A DNA stretch of 64,000 bases. Source: Sphingomonas ginsenosidimutans (GTDB lineage Bacteria > Pseudomonadota > Alphaproteobacteria > Sphingomonadales > Sphingomonadaceae). Location of the stretch: positions 107,118 to 171,117 of the forward strand of contig NZ_NWVD01000007.1 of NCBI RefSeq assembly GCF_002374835.1, in the 5' to 3' direction. The notes under the pieces were generated by a model, which was not told where the DNA came from, ran no database searches, and saw nothing but the letters and a program-made list of their open reading frames with translations. Positions 32,091 to 40,896 of the stretch are shown in pieces. Numbering within the stretch: the first letter of the stretch is position 1; every line of letters begins with the position of its first letter. The position numbers were made by a program, and so were the translations under genes.

Positions 32091-32842
32091 GGCGATCTGT
32101 GTGGCTGGCGGGGGCGGCGATCATCGCCGCCGCGCCCGCCGATGCGCGCTTTGCTCCCGCCGCCGGCGCCTATCGCCTGGAACGGATTGAGGAGCGCGAC
32201 GACGGGCAGCGGGTGCGGCGCTTCGCGATAACGCGGATCGTCACCTTAACGCGGCGCGGCGCTGGCTATGTCGCGACGATGCGGATCGTACCCGACAGCG
32301 TGGTCGGCGACGACGGCTATCGATCGGTGCAGCACGCCATGGCGGCGATGCCGGTGGACATCGAGCTGGACCGCGCGGGCCGGCTGACCGGCGTGCGCGA
32401 TCGCGACGGGGCATGGGCACGGCTGCGCGCCGCGCTGGCGGCGATCGGTCCGGCGAATGCGGCGGCGTTGCGGCTGCACGACGCGGTGCCCGCCGCGCAG
32501 CGCGACGCGATCTTGGCCGAGCCGCTGACCGCGGTGATCGCGGCGGACCTGACCTCGCGCCGGACGGGCGAGCGCGAGGTCACGCTGCCCTATGCGCGCC
32601 ACGACGGCAGTGCGGGCCGTGCGAGCGGCGTCGAGACGGTGCGGGCTGGTCGCGACGCCGCCGTCGTCGCGACGGAGGTCCGCAGCGCGGACGGTGCCGC
32701 GACCTTTGCGCTGCGCCGCCGGTTGACGCTGGAACCGCGCACCGGACTGGCCCGCGAGGTGGTGGAGGAGCGCCGCGCGCGCGACGGCGCCGCCTCGCTG
32801 GTGAAGACCATCACCCTCCGCCTGACCCCTGTGGTATCATAA
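32087..32842 (+). CDS. Exported protein of unknown function
   Basis: A 251-residue protein beginning with a signal peptide (VWLAGAAIIAAAPADA). The remainder is beta-rich with many arginines and no cysteines; YRLERIEERDDGQRVRRFAIT and VTLTRRGAGYVATMRI suggest a periplasmic or outer-membrane-facing lipid- or polymer-binding fold, but I do not recognise a family. The ATG overlaps the ctaA stop, so it is made with heme A synthase. Confidence 0.7.
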   Translation: MRRSVWLAGAAIIAAAPADARFAPAAGAYRLERIEERDDGQRVRRFAITRIVTLTRRGAGYVATMRIVPDSVVGDDGYRSVQHAMAAMPVDIELDRAGRLTGVRDRDGAWARLRAALAAIGPANAAALRLHDAVPAAQRDAILAEPLTAVIAADLTSRRTGEREVTLPYARHDGSAGRASGVETVRAGRDAAVVATEVRSADGAATFALRRRLTLEPRTGLAREVVEERRARDGAASLVKTITLRLTPVVS

Positions 32843-32868
32843 TACCCGTCAGGAATGCCCCCGAAATG

Positions 32869-32946
32869 TTGACTTTCGCGTGATGCGCCGGCAATGGGAC
32901 CGCCAACGGCGCGCGTGTCCGGCGGGATGGCGCGTCTTTTTCTTTT
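32869..32946 (+). promoter_or_regulatory. rplM leader with terminator-like hairpin
   Basis: A TTGACT (32869-32874) resembles a -35 box, though the expected -10 (around 32892) is weak. Downstream, GGCGCGC (32908-32914) pairs with GCGCGTC (32930-32936) through seven pairs including one G-U, and is followed by TTTTTCTTTT. Because the rplM ATG is only 27 nt further and no promoter follows the hairpin, this looks like an attenuator in the leader rather than the end of the upstream operon. Confidence 0.45.
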
Positions 32947-32973
32947 CGACGCGAACATAAGGTCTGAAGCCCC

Positions 32974-33453
32974 ATGAAGGCGCTGATGAAGACCACCAAG
33001 GCGGCCAAGCCGCACGAGGTGGAGAAGAAGTGGCACATCGTCGACGCCACCGACCTGGTGGTCGGCCGCGCCGCGGTAGTGATCGCCAACGTCCTGCGAG
33101 GCAAGCACAAGCCGTCGTTCACCCCGCACGTCGATTGCGGTGACAATGTCATCGTCATCAACGCGGACAAGGTGCGGTTCACCGGCAACAAGCTGACCGA
33201 CAAGGTCTATTATAAGCACACCGGCTATGCCGGCGGCATCAAGGGCATCACGCCGCAGAAGGTGCTGGAGGGCAAGTTCCCCGAGCGCGTGCTGGAAAAG
33301 GCTGTGGAGCGCATGATCCCGCGCGGGCCGCTGGGCCGCCAGCAGATGCGCAATCTGCGCATCTTCAAGGGGGCCGAGCACCCGCATGAGGCGCAGAACC
33401 CCGAAGTCCTCGACATCGCCGGCATGAGCCGCAAGAACAAGGTGGGCGCATAA
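32974..33453 (+). CDS. rplM: 50S ribosomal protein L13
   Basis: A 159-residue ribosomal protein. Family landmarks are [19 protein letters not shown] near the start, [18 protein letters not shown], the [12 protein letters not shown] segment and [18 protein letters not shown]. It stands first in the conserved rplM-rpsI pair, with rpsI starting on its stop (TAATG). Confidence 0.98.
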   Translation: MKALMKTTKAAKPHEVEKKWHIVDATDLVVGRAAVVIANVLRGKHKPSFTPHVDCGDNVIVINADKVRFTGNKLTDKVYYKHTGYAGGIKGITPQKVLEGKFPERVLEKAVERMIPRGPLGRQQMRNLRIFKGAEHPHEAQNPEVLDIAGMSRKNKVGA

Positions 33454-34001
33454 TGTCCGACAACCGCCAGTCCCTTTCCGATCTGGGCGCCGCGCTGCAG
33501 CAGCAGCGCGAGGGCGCGGTCGAGCAGGCCGACGCCTCCGCCGAGGCCTATCTGGCCGGTGAGGTCGAAGCCCCCGTGCAGCGCGCGCCGCTGCGTGCGC
33601 AGGAACTCGACAAGTACGGCCGCGCCTATGCCACCGGCCGCCGCAAGGACGCCGTCGCGCGCGTCTGGCTGAAGCCGGGTTCGGGCAAGATCACGATCAA
33701 CGGCCGCGACCAGGAAATCTATTTCGCGCGTCCGACGCTGCGCCTCGTCATCAACCAGGTGTTCGGCATCACCGAGCGCGAAGGTCAGTATGACGTGGTC
33801 TGCACCGTCAAGGGCGGTGGCCTGTCGGGCCAGGCCGGTGCGGTGAAGCACGGCATCAGCCAGGCGATCACCAAGTACGAGCCGGCGCTGCGCGCGCCGG
33901 TGAAGGCCGCCGGGTTCCTGACCCGCGACAGCCGCGTCGTCGAGCGTAAGAAGTACGGCCGCGCCAAGGCGCGTCGCAGCTTCCAGTTCTCGAAGCGCTA
34001 A
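33453..34001 (+). CDS. rpsI: 30S ribosomal protein S9
   Basis: A 182-residue protein. The core from [18 protein letters not shown] to the C-terminal [17 protein letters not shown] is standard S9, including the basic tail that reaches the P-site tRNA. The first ~50 residues are an acidic, glutamine- and alanine-rich extension typical of alphaproteobacterial S9. It is coupled to rplM by one overlapping base. Confidence 0.98.
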   Translation: MSDNRQSLSDLGAALQQQREGAVEQADASAEAYLAGEVEAPVQRAPLRAQELDKYGRAYATGRRKDAVARVWLKPGSGKITINGRDQEIYFARPTLRLVINQVFGITEREGQYDVVCTVKGGGLSGQAGAVKHGISQAITKYEPALRAPVKAAGFLTRDSRVVERKKYGRAKARRSFQFSKR

Positions 34002-34312
34002 GGCTGCGGGACGCGTCGGATCGCGATGGCGATCCGGCGTGCGCCACGGCGGACGGCGGGGCGGCGCGGTCGATCCCGTCCGACGGCGCGGCGTTCCGGT
34101 CGAAAGATATGCAGAGGGGCGATCCGGCGACGGGTCGCCCCTTTCGCGTCGGCTGTCCCTTTTGTGTCATGTGTCAGTCGCGCGTCGTTTCGGTGACGGC
34201 GCCGGTAACCCAATCGTCGTCACCGTGACATGAAAACCGGCGACAGCACCCTTACGACGTCGGGTCGCGAACCGGCCCCGCGCGCAGACTAGCGTAAGGT
34301 TGAGCGGCTGAC
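34002..34312. other. 311-bp intergenic region between rpsI and pmtA-like gene
   Basis: It is gene-free. It has a cggatcgc / gcgatccg hairpin soon after rpsI (near 34018-34040) and the terminator at 34115-34145. The 34150-34312 part should contain the promoter of the methyltransferase gene, but I cannot point to convincing boxes. Confidence 0.5.
34115..34145 (+). terminator. Rho-independent terminator of rplM-rpsI
   Basis: Stem aggggcga (34115-34122) with tcgcccct (34135-34142), closed by a 12-nt loop and followed by TTC. It is placed 114 nt after the rpsI stop. Confidence 0.6.
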
Positions 34313-34960
34313 ATGACAGCGACGATGACGACGGCGGGCGTTGCCCAGGCCTATGACCGGTGGGCCCCCATTTACGATCTGGTATTCGGCCCGGTGTTCC
34401 GACAGGGGCGGGCGAGCGCGATCCGCGCCGCCGACCGGATCGGCGGACGCATCCTGGAGGTGGGCGTGGGCACGGGCATCTCGCTGCCCGGCTATGCTGC
34501 CGGCAGCCGGGTGACCGGTGTCGATATCTCCGAGGACATGCTGGACAAGGCGCGTGACCGCGTCGCGCGGCTGGGGCTGCGCAATATCGATGCGATCCGC
34601 GTCGGCGATGCCGAGGCGCTCGACTTCGCCGACCAGAGCTTCGACGTGGTGGTCGCGCAATATGTCGTCAGCGCGGTCGCCCATCCGGCGCGCGCGCTGG
34701 ACGAGTTCGCACGGGTGTGCCGCCCGGGCGGCGAGATCATCATCACTACCCGTGTCGGCGCCGAACAGGGCGTGCGCGGCGCGATCGAGAAGACGCTGAT
34801 GCCGATCACCAGCCGGCTCGGGTTCCGCACCGACTTCCCGTTCGCGCTCTACACCGACTGGATCGCGACGCGTCGCGACGTCGAACTGATCGAGAAGCGT
34901 GAGATTCCGCCGCTTGGGCATTTCTCGCTTGTCCGCATCGCCAAGCGGGAGAACGCATGA
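34313..34960 (+). CDS. pmtA: PmtA-like phospholipid N-methyltransferase
   Basis: A 215-residue class I SAM methyltransferase. Motif I is ILEVGVGTGISLPGY (residues ~47-61), with VTGVDISEDMLDKAR after it and ARVCRPGGEIIITTR later. The opening YDRWAPIYDLVFGPVFRQGR and the LMPITSRLGFRTDFP segment match PmtA enzymes that methylate phosphatidylethanolamine to phosphatidylcholine in alphaproteobacteria. It overlaps the next gene by ATGA, and psd, which makes its substrate, lies about 2.5 kb away. Confidence 0.8.
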   Translation: MTATMTTAGVAQAYDRWAPIYDLVFGPVFRQGRASAIRAADRIGGRILEVGVGTGISLPGYAAGSRVTGVDISEDMLDKARDRVARLGLRNIDAIRVGDAEALDFADQSFDVVVAQYVVSAVAHPARALDEFARVCRPGGEIIITTRVGAEQGVRGAIEKTLMPITSRLGFRTDFPFALYTDWIATRRDVELIEKREIPPLGHFSLVRIAKRENA

Positions 34961-35601
34961 TGCCGGCGATCCGCAAGCTTCGTTTCGAGGACGAACAGGG
35001 CAACCCCGGTTTCCGCGCACAACTGGCCGAGCAGCGCTGGGACGACCACCGTTTCTATCACCACGATCTGGTGAATCAGAGCCTGCATTTCGTCAGCGCC
35101 TGCACCTTCATGACCGCTTATGCGCTGTTGTTCGTCGATGTCGCGCTGGCCAGCCTGCTGGCGTGGGGCGTGGCGATGACCAGCCGTCAGGCGGGGCACT
35201 TCTTCTTCGAGCCGAAGGGCTACGATCATGAGAATGACGTCACGAATGAGTATAAGGAAGAGGTGAAGGTCGGTTACAACCTGATGCGCAAATATGTGCT
35301 GATGGGGCTGTGGCTGGCGGTGCCGGCCGTGCTGGCAATCCAGCCGACGCTGTTCGGGCTGCTGGACGAACCGGCGGGCGTCATGGGCTTCCTGCGGCAT
35401 GTCGGGTTCGGCTGGCTGTTGCTGGGCGTGGGCGCGATCGTGCTGCGCGTGACGCAATTGTGGATACAGCGCGACCTGGAGACCGGCATCGTGTGGGCGA
35501 CCAAGATCGTCACCGATCCGTTCACCGATTTCCGCCTGTATCGCGGCGCGCCGGTCAAGCTGCTGAAGGGCCAGCGATCGGACCATCACGCTGCGGTGTG
35601 A
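34957..35601 (+). CDS. Membrane protein, possibly Mpo1/DUF962-like
   Basis: A 214-residue protein with about four hydrophobic segments (residues ~44-66, ~110-130, ~142-165). Histidines cluster in RFYHHDLVNQSLHFVSA and GHFFFEPKGYDHEND; the GH-x-x-x-E-P pattern recalls the Mpo1-like (DUF962) fatty-acid dioxygenase family, but overall similarity is uncertain. It is translationally coupled to the pmtA-like gene, so a lipid-related role is the best guess. Confidence 0.6.
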   Translation: MMPAIRKLRFEDEQGNPGFRAQLAEQRWDDHRFYHHDLVNQSLHFVSACTFMTAYALLFVDVALASLLAWGVAMTSRQAGHFFFEPKGYDHENDVTNEYKEEVKVGYNLMRKYVLMGLWLAVPAVLAIQPTLFGLLDEPAGVMGFLRHVGFGWLLLGVGAIVLRVTQLWIQRDLETGIVWATKIVTDPFTDFRLYRGAPVKLLKGQRSDHHAAV

Positions 35602-35638
35602 GGCGGGGCGGTCCGACGGGTAACCTCAGTGCGCGGTC

Positions 35639-35713
35639 GCCCCGGCGCAGGCCGGGGCCTCCCGCTGCTCCTGTCCCGCGTGAACGGCGGGAGATCCCAG
35701 CCTGCGCTGGGAT
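35639..35713. repeat. Pair of REP-type palindromes between convergent genes
   Basis: Two perfect palindromic stems: gccccggc (35639-35646) with gccggggc (35651-35658), and atcccagc (35694-35701) with gctgggat (35706-35713). This ccccggcgcaggccgggg ... atcccagcctgcgctgggat pattern is a familiar extragenic repeat of sphingomonads. Here it lies between two converging genes and may stop transcription from both sides. Confidence 0.6.
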
Positions 35714-35763
35714 GACGCCGTGGTTCAGGGCGCGCAGAGCGGGCCGAGCGTCTGACGAAGGCG

Positions 35764-37431
35764 CTAGCGCCCCAGCCGCGCGCGCAGCGCCTCCTTCAGC
35801 GCACGGCGGCGCAGCTGCTTGTCGGTCGCCTCGGGGCCGTCCCACCAGCCGTCCGCCTGCATCGCGCGCGCCGCTGCAACGAAGCGGCGGGCGATCTCGT
35901 CGAACAGCGCCTCGTCGATATCGAGGCTGAAGATCAGCCGACCGGTGCCGACCCAGCTGAGCGCCAGCCCCTCGGCGCGGAGGTAGTATTGCAGCATCCA
36001 GTTGTAGCGCGACGGGCGGGTGTAGAGCACCGTCCAGATCGTCGAGAGATTGGCGACGCCGACCGGCAGTCCGGCGTCGGCGAGCATCGCGTTGAGCCGC
36101 GCGGCGCGCGAGTCCCAGCGGTCGTCGAGGCCATCGTACAACGCGCGGATCTCCGGCGTCTCCAGCCGGCGCAGGAAGGCGTTGGTCGCCGCCATGACAT
36201 AGGCGTGCGAGTTGAATGTGCCGCGCGCGAAGCAGATGTCGATCGGGCGATCGTCGCGCCATCGCTTCATCAGCTCGGCACGCCCGGTCAGCACCCCGAT
36301 CGGCAGGCCGCCGCCCAGCGTCTTGCCCCAGGTGATCATGTCGGGTTGCAGGCCGAAGCGGCGCGCGACGCTGCCCGGCGCCAGGCGGAAGCCGACGAAC
36401 ACCTCGTCCATGATGAGGACGATGCCATTGGTGCGGCACACCGACGCCAGCCGCCGCAACCAGCCGGCATAGGCGTCCAGATCGGCGCCCGCGCGGCGGG
36501 CGCTGTCGACCAGCTGGCTGTCCGACGGGGCGCCGGCATTGGGGTGGAGCGCCTGGAGCGGGTTGACCAGCACGCAGGCGATATCCTTGCGCGTCGCCAG
36601 CACCTCCAGCGTGCGTTCCGACATGTCGGCGAGCGTCAGCGTGTTGTCGGCGGGGATCGGGTTGCCGATCCCCGGCTGCACATCGCCCCACCAGCCGTGA
36701 TAGGCGCCCGCGAAGCGCACCAGCCGGCGTCGCCCGGTGTGGTAGCGGGCAAGCCGTACCGCCTGCATCACCGCTTCCGTGCCGGACATGTGGAACGACA
36801 CCTCGTCCAGTCCCGACAGGTCGCGCAGGCGCCGGACATTGTCGGCGACGACGGGGTGGAACGCGCCCAGCACGCCGCCCAGCGGCTCGGCGGTTTCCAG
36901 CGCCTCGCGCATCGTCGCCTTGTAGAAATCGTTGCCGAACAGGTTGACGCCGTACGATCCGGTCAGGTCGATCATCCGGTTGCCGTCCAGGTCGACCAGC
37001 CACGCGCCGTCCGACCGTTCGAGGAAGGCGCCGCTGGGCAGTTTCTCGCGGACGACCGCGCTGAACGGGAAGGGCACGCGATAACGGCCGGTGAACTGCA
37101 GATCGGACAGGCCGGTGCGCGTCTCGGCGGTCAGCGCCAGCGTCTTCGGGAAACGCTGCGCAAACAGCACCGACAGGCGTTGCAGGCCGTCGCGGCGGCG
37201 GGCGGCGACCGCGTCATCGGCGCCGTCGGCGCGGAAGAAGGATTCCTCCGGGTGGGTGTAGAAGGGGATCTGCCCCGCCACCCGCTTGGCCATGCGGACA
37301 TGCCCGCCCAGCGACGGATGCTTGGCGCGCGACAGGCGCAGGCGCGTGCGCGCCTTGGCGACGGCGACGATCCCGGCGGCGGTACCGGCGGCGATGGCGG
37401 TGATGGCGGCGGCAAGCTTGCTGTTCTGCAT
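35764..37431 (-). CDS. Class III PLP aminotransferase with N-terminal membrane anchor
   Basis: About 555 residues. The C-terminal ~430 resemble glutamate-1-semialdehyde aminomutase and other class III aminotransferases: FHMSGTEAVMQAVRLAR, MDEVFVGFR for the PLP aspartate and TWGKTLGGGLPIG with the PLP lysine. The first ~125 residues are extra: a hydrophobic helix (AAAITAIAAGTAAGIVAVA) and a basic region, which would tether the enzyme to the inner membrane. It is not the heme-pathway HemL by context. It is divergent from psd with 38 bp between starts and may act on a lipid precursor. Confidence 0.8.
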   Translation of the reverse strand: MQNSKLAAAITAIAAGTAAGIVAVAKARTRLRLSRAKHPSLGGHVRMAKRVAGQIPFYTHPEESFFRADGADDAVAARRRDGLQRLSVLFAQRFPKTLALTAETRTGLSDLQFTGRYRVPFPFSAVVREKLPSGAFLERSDGAWLVDLDGNRMIDLTGSYGVNLFGNDFYKATMREALETAEPLGGVLGAFHPVVADNVRRLRDLSGLDEVSFHMSGTEAVMQAVRLARYHTGRRRLVRFAGAYHGWWGDVQPGIGNPIPADNTLTLADMSERTLEVLATRKDIACVLVNPLQALHPNAGAPSDSQLVDSARRAGADLDAYAGWLRRLASVCRTNGIVLIMDEVFVGFRLAPGSVARRFGLQPDMITWGKTLGGGLPIGVLTGRAELMKRWRDDRPIDICFARGTFNSHAYVMAATNAFLRRLETPEIRALYDGLDDRWDSRAARLNAMLADAGLPVGVANLSTIWTVLYTRPSRYNWMLQYYLRAEGLALSWVGTGRLIFSLDIDEALFDEIARRFVAAARAMQADGWWDGPEATDKQLRRRALKEALRARLGR

Positions 37432-37469
37432 GGCGCCTTCCACTCCCTCACGATGACGCAGGTGTGACA

Positions 37470-38351
37470 ATGCGCGGTGCTTTCCTTCGCCTGCTGATGC
37501 AGGAGGACCTGAATTTCCTGCTGACCAACCGCATCCCGCGGCGGCTGGCGACCCGGATCGTCGGGCGGATCGCGGCGATCGAGCATCCGCTGGTCGCGCG
37601 GCCGGCGGTGGCGGCGTGGCGGTTCTTTTCCGACGTCGACCTTTCGGATGCGGAAACGACGCGCTTCGCCAGCCTGCGCGACGGCTTCGTCCGGCGGCTG
37701 CGCCCCGGTGCGCGCGTGTTCGACGCCGATCCGGCGGTGATCGCCAGCCCGTGCGACGCGATCGTCGGCGCGCATGGGCGGATCGAGGGCGACCGCGTCT
37801 ATCAGGTGAAGGGCTTTCCCTATCGCCTGGGCGATTTGATCCCCGACGCCGCGCTGGTCGAGCGCTATCGCGACGGGTCGTTCGTGACGCTGCGGCTGAC
37901 GGCGGCGATGTATCACCGTTTCCACGCGCCCGCGGACCTGACGGTGGAGGGGGTGACCTATCTGTCGGGCGACTGCTGGAACGTGAACCCGATCGCGTTG
38001 AAGCGGGTCGAGCGGCTGTTTTGCCGCAACGAGCGCGCGGTGATCGAGACGCGACTGGATTCGACCAGCATGCCGATGCTGCTGGTGCCGGTCGCCGCGA
38101 TCCTGGTGGCGAGCATCCGGCTGGGGTTCATGGACACCGAACGGTCGCTGCGCGAACAGGGCAGCGCGCGCGTCCCCTGCACCGCGCGTGCCGCGAAGGG
38201 GGACGAGATGGGGTGGTTCGAGCATGGCTCGACGATCATCGTGTTCGTGCCGCGCGGGGTGACGCTCGACCCCGCGCTGGCCGAGGGCGCGCCGATCCGC
38301 GCGGGCATGCCGCTCGCGCGGGTCAGCGGCGCAGCGGGCGACGCCGACTGA
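37470..38351 (+). CDS. psd: Phosphatidylserine decarboxylase
   Basis: About 293 residues. It makes phosphatidylethanolamine from phosphatidylserine. The self-cleavage site is WFEHGSTIIVFVP near the C-terminus, where the serine becomes the pyruvoyl group; earlier landmarks are SPCDAIVGAHG, YQVKGFPYRLGDL, YHRFHAPADLTV and YLSGDCWNVNPIAL. Start is ATG at 37470, or GTG two codons earlier. The product would feed the PmtA-like enzyme encoded at 34313-34960. No pssA gene is seen beside it. Confidence 0.93.
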   Translation: MRGAFLRLLMQEDLNFLLTNRIPRRLATRIVGRIAAIEHPLVARPAVAAWRFFSDVDLSDAETTRFASLRDGFVRRLRPGARVFDADPAVIASPCDAIVGAHGRIEGDRVYQVKGFPYRLGDLIPDAALVERYRDGSFVTLRLTAAMYHRFHAPADLTVEGVTYLSGDCWNVNPIALKRVERLFCRNERAVIETRLDSTSMPMLLVPVAAILVASIRLGFMDTERSLREQGSARVPCTARAAKGDEMGWFEHGSTIIVFVPRGVTLDPALAEGAPIRAGMPLARVSGAAGDAD

Positions 38352-40164
38352 GCGGGGAGACCCCGCTGTCGTTGAACGCCTCCACCGCGACGACATAATC
38401 CTGACCGACGTCGAGCGCGCGCAGGTCGAGATATGAGCGCGCGCCGTCCGTCTTCACGGCATCGGCGAACACCTGATAGGTCAGCGTCAGGCGATCGGGG
38501 CGGATGCCCCAGCGCACGTTATAGCCGGTCGCGCCCCTCACCGGCGCCCAGGCGATGCGCGCATTGCGCGGGTCGCGGTCACGCGTGGCCGTGACACCCG
38601 CAGGGCGGGCGGGCGCCGTGCGGCCGCCGCTGCCGAACACGCGAATGTCGGCGATCGCAAGGTTGGCCGCGCCGACATGGCCGTGGACGTAGCGCAGGTA
38701 GCGCAGCGGAACGGGGCGGGGCAGCTCGAAATAGGCGTTCGGCCGGTCGCGCCGGTCAGCGCCGCTTTCGGTCTGTGCGATCGTCTCCCAGTGCGTGCCG
38801 TCCTGCGACGCCTCCAGTCGGAAATCGGTGTAGATGTCGTCGGCATCGCCGAATCGCCCGGACTTGTAGTCGGCAAAGTTCACCTGCACCGCGCGCGCGG
38901 ACTTGATCGCGCCCAGGTCGAGCGTCAGCGTCTCGCCCGCTCGGTTGGCACTCGCCAGCCAGAAGGTGCGCGGGTTTTCGTCGGTGACGTCGGCGGCGGG
39001 GTGGCCGGCCTGGGTCGACGAAGCGGTCGCCGCGGCGCGGTAGGACAGCAGCATCCAGCCGGTGAACAGCGATTCCGGGTCGGCGACCGGCCCGTCGGGC
39101 ATGCGGTGCGGAAAATCACCGAAGCGGGTCGAGACCGACATCTGCCCGTCCGCCGCGAAGGCCGCCGGCCACATCCCCACGCGCCGCTCGAACGTCCAGT
39201 TATAGCCGATCCACGGCGTCCCGGTGTTCCACCAATTGCCATAGGCGTCCTGAAAGGTGGAGCCGTGTCCGGCACCCTGAACGAACCCGCCCGGCTTGTA
39301 CCCGACCGGGTTATACGGCGCATAGGTGAACGGCCCGAGCGGCCTGTCCGCGACATACACGCCGGTGGCGTAGACGTTATACTCCGTCCCCGGCGCACCA
39401 TATTGCAGATAATAGCGCCCGCCGACCTTGTTGACCCACGCGCCCTCCATGAACGGCTTGATCGGCGTGCCGTCGGGCAGCCCGCCGCTGTGGTCCTGCC
39501 CGAAGCGTTCCCAGCCATGCACATCCGGGTGGAGCGACAGCAGCGGCGCGGCCGGCGCGTCATAGCGCATCCGCCCGTCCGCGAAGGTCACCGGCGCGCC
39601 GTACAGCGGGAAGACGTTCGAGGAATTCCAGTAGAGATACCAGCGCCGGTCGTCGTCCCGGAACAGCGCGGGGTCCCATGGCCCCGGCGGGATCTGCCCC
39701 GGCTTGATCGTATCCTCCAGCCCCGATTTCACCGCTCCGGGCAGCACCGGCATCCGCCGCACGAAGAAGTCGAGCTTTCCGCTGGCCGGGTCGCTGGTCG
39801 ACAGGATCGTTCCCTGATCGGTCATCGACGGCATGATGAGCAGCCGGTCGCCGTCGGAGGTGACCGCGGGCGCGACGATGCTGTTCATCGGCCAGCGGCT
39901 GGGCGTGACGAAGCGCCAGCTCACCAGATCGTCAGACCGCCAGTATCCGTCGGCCAGCGTCAGGAACAGGTAATAGGCGCCCTTGAACCGCACGATCACC
40001 GGATCGGCGCCGGTGCGGTACGAAATCCCCTCATTGGTCTGTTCGAAATTGTAGCGATAATCGACGTCGATCGGATTGGCGTAGGTCTTGGCCGCCGCCG
40101 GGGCGGGGAGGGCGGGCAGCGACAGGAGGAGCGCGCCGGTGGCGAGGGAGCGGTGCATGGTCAT
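38323..40164 (-). CDS. Exported GH43-type glycoside hydrolase with CBM32 and FN3 domains
   Basis: A 613-residue secreted enzyme. Signal peptide residues ~1-25. The five-blade GH43 catalytic domain shows the three acidic sites in order: GADPVIVRF, WDPALFRDDDRRWYLYW and PFMEGAWVNKVGG. A discoidin/CBM32-like domain follows (residues ~400-520, ASSTQAGHPAADVTDENPRTFW), then a fibronectin III-like end. GH43 enzymes attack arabinan, xylan or galactan side chains; substrate here is unknown. The ATG overlaps the stop of the DUF6445-like gene. It converges with psd, overlapping its end by 29 bp. Confidence 0.85.
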   Translation of the reverse strand: MTMHRSLATGALLLSLPALPAPAAAKTYANPIDVDYRYNFEQTNEGISYRTGADPVIVRFKGAYYLFLTLADGYWRSDDLVSWRFVTPSRWPMNSIVAPAVTSDGDRLLIMPSMTDQGTILSTSDPASGKLDFFVRRMPVLPGAVKSGLEDTIKPGQIPPGPWDPALFRDDDRRWYLYWNSSNVFPLYGAPVTFADGRMRYDAPAAPLLSLHPDVHGWERFGQDHSGGLPDGTPIKPFMEGAWVNKVGGRYYLQYGAPGTEYNVYATGVYVADRPLGPFTYAPYNPVGYKPGGFVQGAGHGSTFQDAYGNWWNTGTPWIGYNWTFERRVGMWPAAFAADGQMSVSTRFGDFPHRMPDGPVADPESLFTGWMLLSYRAAATASSTQAGHPAADVTDENPRTFWLASANRAGETLTLDLGAIKSARAVQVNFADYKSGRFGDADDIYTDFRLEASQDGTHWETIAQTESGADRRDRPNAYFELPRPVPLRYLRYVHGHVGAANLAIADIRVFGSGGRTAPARPAGVTATRDRDPRNARIAWAPVRGATGYNVRWGIRPDRLTLTYQVFADAVKTDGARSYLDLRALDVGQDYVVAVEAFNDSGVSPLSRRRPLRR

Positions 40165-40838
40165 TGCCCTTTGACGAACAGGTTGGCGGTCAGCCGGCCA
40201 CGGCGCGGATCGGCATCGAGCGGCAGGTCGGGCGGGATGATACCGGAATGGAGCAGCGCGCCCTGATAGATGAGGACGCGCCCCGGCACGGCGGCGACGC
40301 GCCCGATCTCCTCGAACGCGGCATTGCTGCCGTGGATATAGCCGTCCAGCGTCGCCGATTCCCGCCGCGCCGCGGCGACGAAGGTGGCGAGTGTGGCGGG
40401 GGTCACCGCCTCGATCCCGGTCGACCGCTGGCGGTAGAAGGCGGTGCCGCTGCCCGCGACGCCGCCCAGAAAGTGCATCACCGCCAGATAGCGCGGATCG
40501 GTGGAATCGACATGCGGCGCGCGCTGCGCCGGGGCAAGCCGGCTGGGGGGCGTGGTGACGATCGAGAAGCTCGCCTCGATCAGGTCGAACCCGTCCATGT
40601 CGAACGCGCCGCCGACATAGGGCGCACACGCCTCCAGAAGCGCACAGGCGTAGGCGAAGGCGCCGCCGTCCGCCTCATGCAGGACGCGGCGCACCCCCGG
40701 ATAATTGGGGTTCGGCCCGCGTGGGAAGGGCGCGAGCGCGGCGGCGAGATCGACCACGCCGGCGGGATCGATATCCAGCCCGTCGAGTTGGACGACGCGA
40801 TGCTCGCCCTTCCCGAAGCGAAGCAGCTGCGGGACCAT
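40161..40838 (-). CDS. DUF6445-like protein (2OG-oxygenase-type fold)
   Basis: A 225-residue soluble protein. The pieces APHVDSTDPRYLAVMHFLG, GSGTAFYRQRSTG and LIYQGALLHSGIIP follow the pattern of DUF6445, a family with a cupin/2-oxoglutarate-oxygenase-like fold that sits beside flavin halogenase-like and TonB receptor genes in Caulobacter, Xanthomonas and sphingomonads. A catalytic role is likely but not known. The start chosen is ATG at 40838 (MVPQLLRFGKGEH). It is coupled to the GH43 gene by ATGA. Confidence 0.7.
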   Translation of the reverse strand: MVPQLLRFGKGEHRVVQLDGLDIDPAGVVDLAAALAPFPRGPNPNYPGVRRVLHEADGGAFAYACALLEACAPYVGGAFDMDGFDLIEASFSIVTTPPSRLAPAQRAPHVDSTDPRYLAVMHFLGGVAGSGTAFYRQRSTGIEAVTPATLATFVAAARRESATLDGYIHGSNAAFEEIGRVAAVPGRVLIYQGALLHSGIIPPDLPLDADPRRGRLTANLFVKGQ

Positions 40839-40863
40839 CGCCGCTCTCCCGGTGGAACAGGAA

Positions 40864-40890
40864 CGGGGCGATCGGCACACGATCGCCCCG
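40864..40890 (-). terminator. Stem-loop between the TonB receptor and DUF6445-like genes
   Basis: A perfect 11-bp stem, cggggcgatcg (40864-40874) with cgatcgccccg (40880-40890), closes a 5-nt loop only 7 nt after the receptor stop. There is no T-run on the minus strand, so it may partly terminate or protect the receptor mRNA. Confidence 0.55.
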
Positions 40891-40896
40891 ACCGGA

